Below, one piece after another: positions 6,146 through 8,895 of a stretch of DNA of 8,895 nt; positions within the stretch are counted from its first letter, which is position 1, and every line of letters starts with the position of its first letter. Below the pieces are notes generated by a model, which worked only from the letters and a program-made list of their open reading frames with translations, ran no database searches and had not been told where the DNA came from. Source of the DNA: JAXHTH01 sp034211115 (GTDB lineage Bacteria; Planctomycetota; Phycisphaerae; Phycisphaerales; SM1A02); contig JAXHTH010000342.1 in assembly GCA_034211115.1 (NCBI GenBank), positions 1-8,895 on the forward strand. Direction: 5' to 3'. The translations under genes were made by a program, and so were the position numbers.

Positions 6146-8895
6146 GTACGACGCCGATCCGCCCGCCCCGATCGTGTCCGAGAGGCCGGGGAAGAGAATG
6201 TCCTCGTTCTCCTGCTGGATGATGATCTCCGGCCGGATGAGGATGAGCAGGGTCTGCTCGGCCTTGCTCGTGAGGCGGTTGGTGAAGAAGCGGTTGATGA
6301 AGGGGATCTTGGAGAGCACGGGCACGCCGGTCTCGGTCTCGTACTCGCTGACGGTGCGCAGCCCGCCGAGGAGGACGGTTCCCTTGTCGGGCACGGAGAC
6401 GGTGGTGCGAAGCTCGGACACCTCGATGATGGGCAACTGGACGGTGCCGCCGAACTGGGCCGCATTGCCGCCCTGGGTCCCGCCGCCGCCCGCGGCTCCG
6501 GTGAACGCCGTCTCCTCGAAGCCCTGCACCTCCGCCTGCCCGAAGATGACGGTGATGGTCACATACCGCCGATCGGAGGAGATGACCGCCTCCACGTCGA
6601 GGACGAAGCCGGAGGAGATGCGGCCGATGATGGGCTGGAAGGCGCCGGCGGCGTCGCCGGTGATCGCCTGCAGGCCGGAGACGAACGCCTCCTGGGTGGT
6701 GATGGCCAGCCAGGCCCGCTGCCCGTTGAAGAAGGTCAGCCGCGGCGCGGTGAGGATCATCGAGCGCTGATCGGCCTGGGTGGCCTGGATGAGCAGATCG
6801 ACCTGGATGTCATCGAGGAACTGCACGCCGGTGACCAGGGCCGGGCTCGCCCCGAGCACGCTGCTGCCGAAGTCGGTGGTCACCCCGATGGCATCGATCA
6901 GATCCAGCGAGTTCTGCGTCACCCCGATGGGCGACCAGCCCTGCGTGGTGCGGATGGGCGCGCCGGTGGGGCCGGTGATGTACTGGATCCCCGTGGGCGG
7001 ATCGCCGGTGGGGATGCCGAACTGGGCGCCGTAAGCGACCTGGTTGGAGTACATCTGGCCGCGCACCGGATCATCCGGCTCGAAGTTGGCCGCGTCCGCC
7101 GCGTCGTACACCAGCGGGTCCTTCAACTGGCCGTCGGTGCCGAAGAAGTCGCTGAGGTGGGCCAGCGGATCGACCGCCTTCGCGTCGTTGAAGACGTTGT
7201 CGTTGGTGTTGAAGTAGAGATCGAGATCGACGCCGATCTGCTCGAACCAGTCGGTGCTGACGGTGAGCACGCGGGTCTCGATGTTGATCTGGAGGGCGCG
7301 GATCTCGCGAAGCTGGGCGAGGAGGCCCTCGATGAGGCGATGGTTCTTGGGGGTGTTGGTGATGATGAGGTTGCCGTTGAGCTCCTGGAGGCTTCCGCGA
7401 TCGCCGCCGAGGTCGCGCCAGCCCTCGGGATCGACGTTGTCCTGGATGATGCTGACGATCTGCTCGATGAGCTCTTCGCGCGTCTTTCGGGTGGGGTCGG
7501 CGCCGGGGTCGCCGAAGATGGACCCGCCTCCGCCTCCGTAGCCACCGCCCCCGCCTCCGCCGCCTCCGCCGCCCCCGCCACCGAAGCCGCCGCCCCCGCC
7601 GCCGCCTCCGCCGCCCTGGCCGCCCTGGCCACCGCCCTGGTTGAGGGCGCTGTCAAGGTCCAGCTCCGGCGCGTTGTCGAAGTAGGGGACCTCGAAGAGC
7701 AGGTCGCGGATGTCGTAGACGACCGTGAGCTTCCGCTTGCTCAGCGCGGTCTCGGTGGAGATGGTCACAATCCCGTCCTGGATGGAGTACTGCGGCGGCT
7801 CGAAGCCGCTGCCGAGCTGCTCGAGGATCCGCTCCAGGGCCGTGGCGACCGTCACCTCGTCCAACTGAAGGCTGATCTCATCCTCGCGGCCCACGCCGAT
7901 CTCTTCCAGGTTCTTCCAGTCGACATACATCGTCACCCCGGCCACGTTCTCGAGGAAGCTGACCACCTGCTCGAAGGTGTTGTTGGTGAAGTCGAGCGGG
8001 ACGGAGGTGGTGTTGATGCGCTGGGCCACCGCGCGATCTTCCGGCGTGTCGTGAAAGCCGCTCTCGTTGTAGCGCATGATGCTGATCTGCGACCAGTCCT
8101 CCGGATACTGCAACAGCTCGGAGACGCCGCGCATGCCCGGCCCGGTGAGATTGCGATGGGGAAGTACCAGGCGCTCCTGGTTCTGCAGGGAGAGTTCGGG
8201 AATCACCATCTCCTTGCGCCGCTGAATCTCGGCGTATTTCTTGTAGATCGCGGTGGTTTCCAGGGCGTCCTTCAGGAGCAGGGCGGTGGGATGCAGATCG
8301 TCGAGGAAGAGGATCTCGTCGATCACCTGAAGCGCCTCCTCGTACTTCTCCTCCTGCTGGAGCTGCCGGACGCGGATGAGCCGCTCGGTGATCTCCCGCT
8401 CGCGCTTCTGCTCCTCGGTGCGTTCGGCACGGCGCTGGGCGTCGATGGCCGCCTGCCGATCGATCTCCTCCTGGGCCAGCCGCCAGATCTCCTGCTCCTC
8501 GTCGATGCGATCGAGCATCGTCTGGGCCTGGCGGGAGAGCCTCTCGTATTCGCTGGGGGTGAACAGCCCCTGCCGCTCGCGGAGCCGGATCTGGGCCGTG
8601 AGGGCCACCCGCTTGGCGGTGTCGAAATCCTCCTGGCCGAGAAGCTCCTCCGCGCGGGCGATGGCGTCGTTGAACTCGACGCGCGACTGCTCGCGGAGGA
8701 TGCGGCGCTCGGCCTCGACGTCCTCGATGGTGGAGCCGCGATCCAGCCGCGTCTGCGCCTCGCGCAGGCCGGCCTGCGCTTCCTCGTTGCCGGGCAGGTA
8801 GCGCAGCGCCTCGCCATAGGCGGCGGCGGCGCTGCTCCATTCGCCGTCTTCCATGTGTTGCCGGGCCCGGGCGAGGGCCGCCTCGCCCTTCGCCT
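6137..8895 (-). CDS. Secretin: outer-membrane secretion channel with TPR/coiled-coil N-terminal part (5' end outside the window)
   Basis: Residues are counted from the Met codon at 8854. The frame stays open to the window edge and continues the same TPR-like sequence (ARARQHMEDGEW), and no ribosome site precedes that ATG, so the true start is upstream. In order: a TPR-like helix pair (1-32); a long charged, coiled-coil-prone region with a second TPR-like unit (about 33-215; EEKYEEALQVIDEIL); an STN/N0-like domain (about 280-365; VPLDFTNNTFEQVVSFL); a Gly/Gln tract (406-444); an N-domain of the secretin type (about 460-535; LNGNLIITNTP); a variable stretch of about 130 residues; and the secretin core (about 670-880). 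The core shows VLDVEAVISSDRRYVTI, TVSVPDKGTVLLGGL, the signature VPVLSKIPFINRFFTNR and LLILIRPEIII. Secretins form ring channels for type II secretion, type IV pili or related systems; which one is not decided here, as no other system genes are present. The identification as a secretin is secure. Confidence 0.95.
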   Translation of the reverse strand, partial: AKGEAALARARQHMEDGEWSSAAAAYGEALRYLPGNEEAQAGLREAQTRLDRGSTIEDVEAERRILREQSRVEFNDAIARAEELLGQEDFDTAKRVALTAQIRLRERQGLFTPSEYERLSRQAQTMLDRIDEEQEIWRLAQEEIDRQAAIDAQRRAERTEEQKREREITERLIRVRQLQQEEKYEEALQVIDEILFLDDLHPTALLLKDALETTAIYKKYAEIQRRKEMVIPELSLQNQERLVLPHRNLTGPGMRGVSELLQYPEDWSQISIMRYNESGFHDTPEDRAVAQRINTTSVPLDFTNNTFEQVVSFLENVAGVTMYVDWKNLEEIGVGREDEISLQLDEVTVATALERILEQLGSGFEPPQYSIQDGIVTISTETALSKRKLTVVYDIRDLLFEVPYFDNAPELDLDSALNQGGGQGGQGGGGGGGGGGFGGGGGGGGGGGGGGYGGGGGSIFGDPGADPTRKTREELIEQIVSIIQDNVDPEGWRDLGGDRGSLQELNGNLIITNTPKNHRLIEGLLAQLREIRALQINIETRVLTVSTDWFEQIGVDLDLYFNTNDNVFNDAKAVDPLAHLSDFFGTDGQLKDPLVYDAADAANFEPDDPVRGQMYSNQVAYGAQFGIPTGDPPTGIQYITGPTGAPIRTTQGWSPIGVTQNSLDLIDAIGVTTDFGSSVLGASPALVTGVQFLDDIQVDLLIQATQADQRSMILTAPRLTFFNGQRAWLAITTQEAFVSGLQAITGDAAGAFQPIIGRISSGFVLDVEAVISSDRRYVTITVIFGQAEVQGFEETAFTGAAGGGGTQGGNAAQFGGTVQLPIIEVSELRTTVSVPDKGTVLLGGLRTVSEYETETGVPVLSKIPFINRFFTNRLTSKAEQTLLILIRPEIIIQQENEDILFPGLSDTIGAGGSASYMR
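7523..7639 (-). repeat. Long glycine-coding GGC/GGA tract in the secretin
   Basis: Thirty-nine consecutive codons encode only Gly, apart from three Gln, one Phe and one Tyr (runs of 10 and 14 Gly). The tract separates the STN/N0-like domain from the next N-domain and most likely forms a flexible linker. The codons mix GGC, GGA, GGG and GGT, so it is not a pure repeat, but it can probably still change length by slippage or recombination. Such DNA is also prone to assembly error, so the exact length is less certain than the rest. Confidence 0.85.

Noticed and set aside
5551..6222. A 223-residue plus-strand frame across the STAS gene and intergenic gap
   Set aside because: It runs antisense to the STAS gene and reads as a shadow. 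Its sequence shows no domain, and the promoter candidate and STAS start on the minus strand explain the region better.
8852..8854. ATG at 8854 as the true start of the secretin
   Set aside because: The frame is open to the window edge, the upstream codons continue the same helical repeat, there is no ribosome site, and the protein would lack a signal peptide that a secretin needs.

Overview
The window reads as a chromosomal segment of a GC-rich bacterium, most likely a member of the Planctomycetota and perhaps of the Phycisphaerae. Three things suggest this. The RpoC has an internal duplication in its C-terminal part. The secreted protease carries two kinds of cysteine-rich module (ACC...DGSC...GG...C, and CCE-VC--DP-CC---W---C) that I know mainly from planctomycetes and some other large-genome bacteria. 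The secretin has a long TPR/coiled-coil front end. This placement rests on remembered family patterns, not on a database search.

Layout. Plus strand: 1-1582 is the C-terminal part of rpoC (RNA polymerase beta' subunit), entering from the left edge and closed by a strong hairpin at 1628-1663. A leader of about 240 bases holds a candidate sigma-70-type promoter (1748-1775). It precedes 1907-4978, a secreted 1023-residue subtilisin-family (S8) protease-like protein with a propeptide-like region, 32 cysteines in four modules, a catalytic domain with Glu where the usual Asp stands, and a C-terminal domain interrupted by polyglycine. A canonical intrinsic terminator at 5026-5051 follows. The minus strand then converges on it: 5126-5602 encodes an RsbW/SpoIIAB-type ATP-binding kinase or anti-sigma regulator, which overlaps by four bases the upstream STAS anti-anti-sigma gene (5599-5958). 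That pair has its own candidate promoter at 5995-6023. From 6137 to the right edge runs a large secretin (outer-membrane secretion channel), whose start lies beyond the window.

How the genes relate. rpoC is housekeeping and is insulated by its terminator. The STAS/kinase pair forms a partner-switch module that in other bacteria controls a sigma factor or another output, but no phosphatase or sigma gene is visible here. The protease and the secretin belong to envelope and export biology, but they are convergent with the switch genes between them, so nothing in the sequence shows that they work together. I see no mobile element, CRISPR array, tRNA or rRNA.

I did not find a clear new multi-gene system. 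The most unusual content is the protease-like protein: its Glu-His-Ser arrangement, its cysteine modules and its polyglycine insert.
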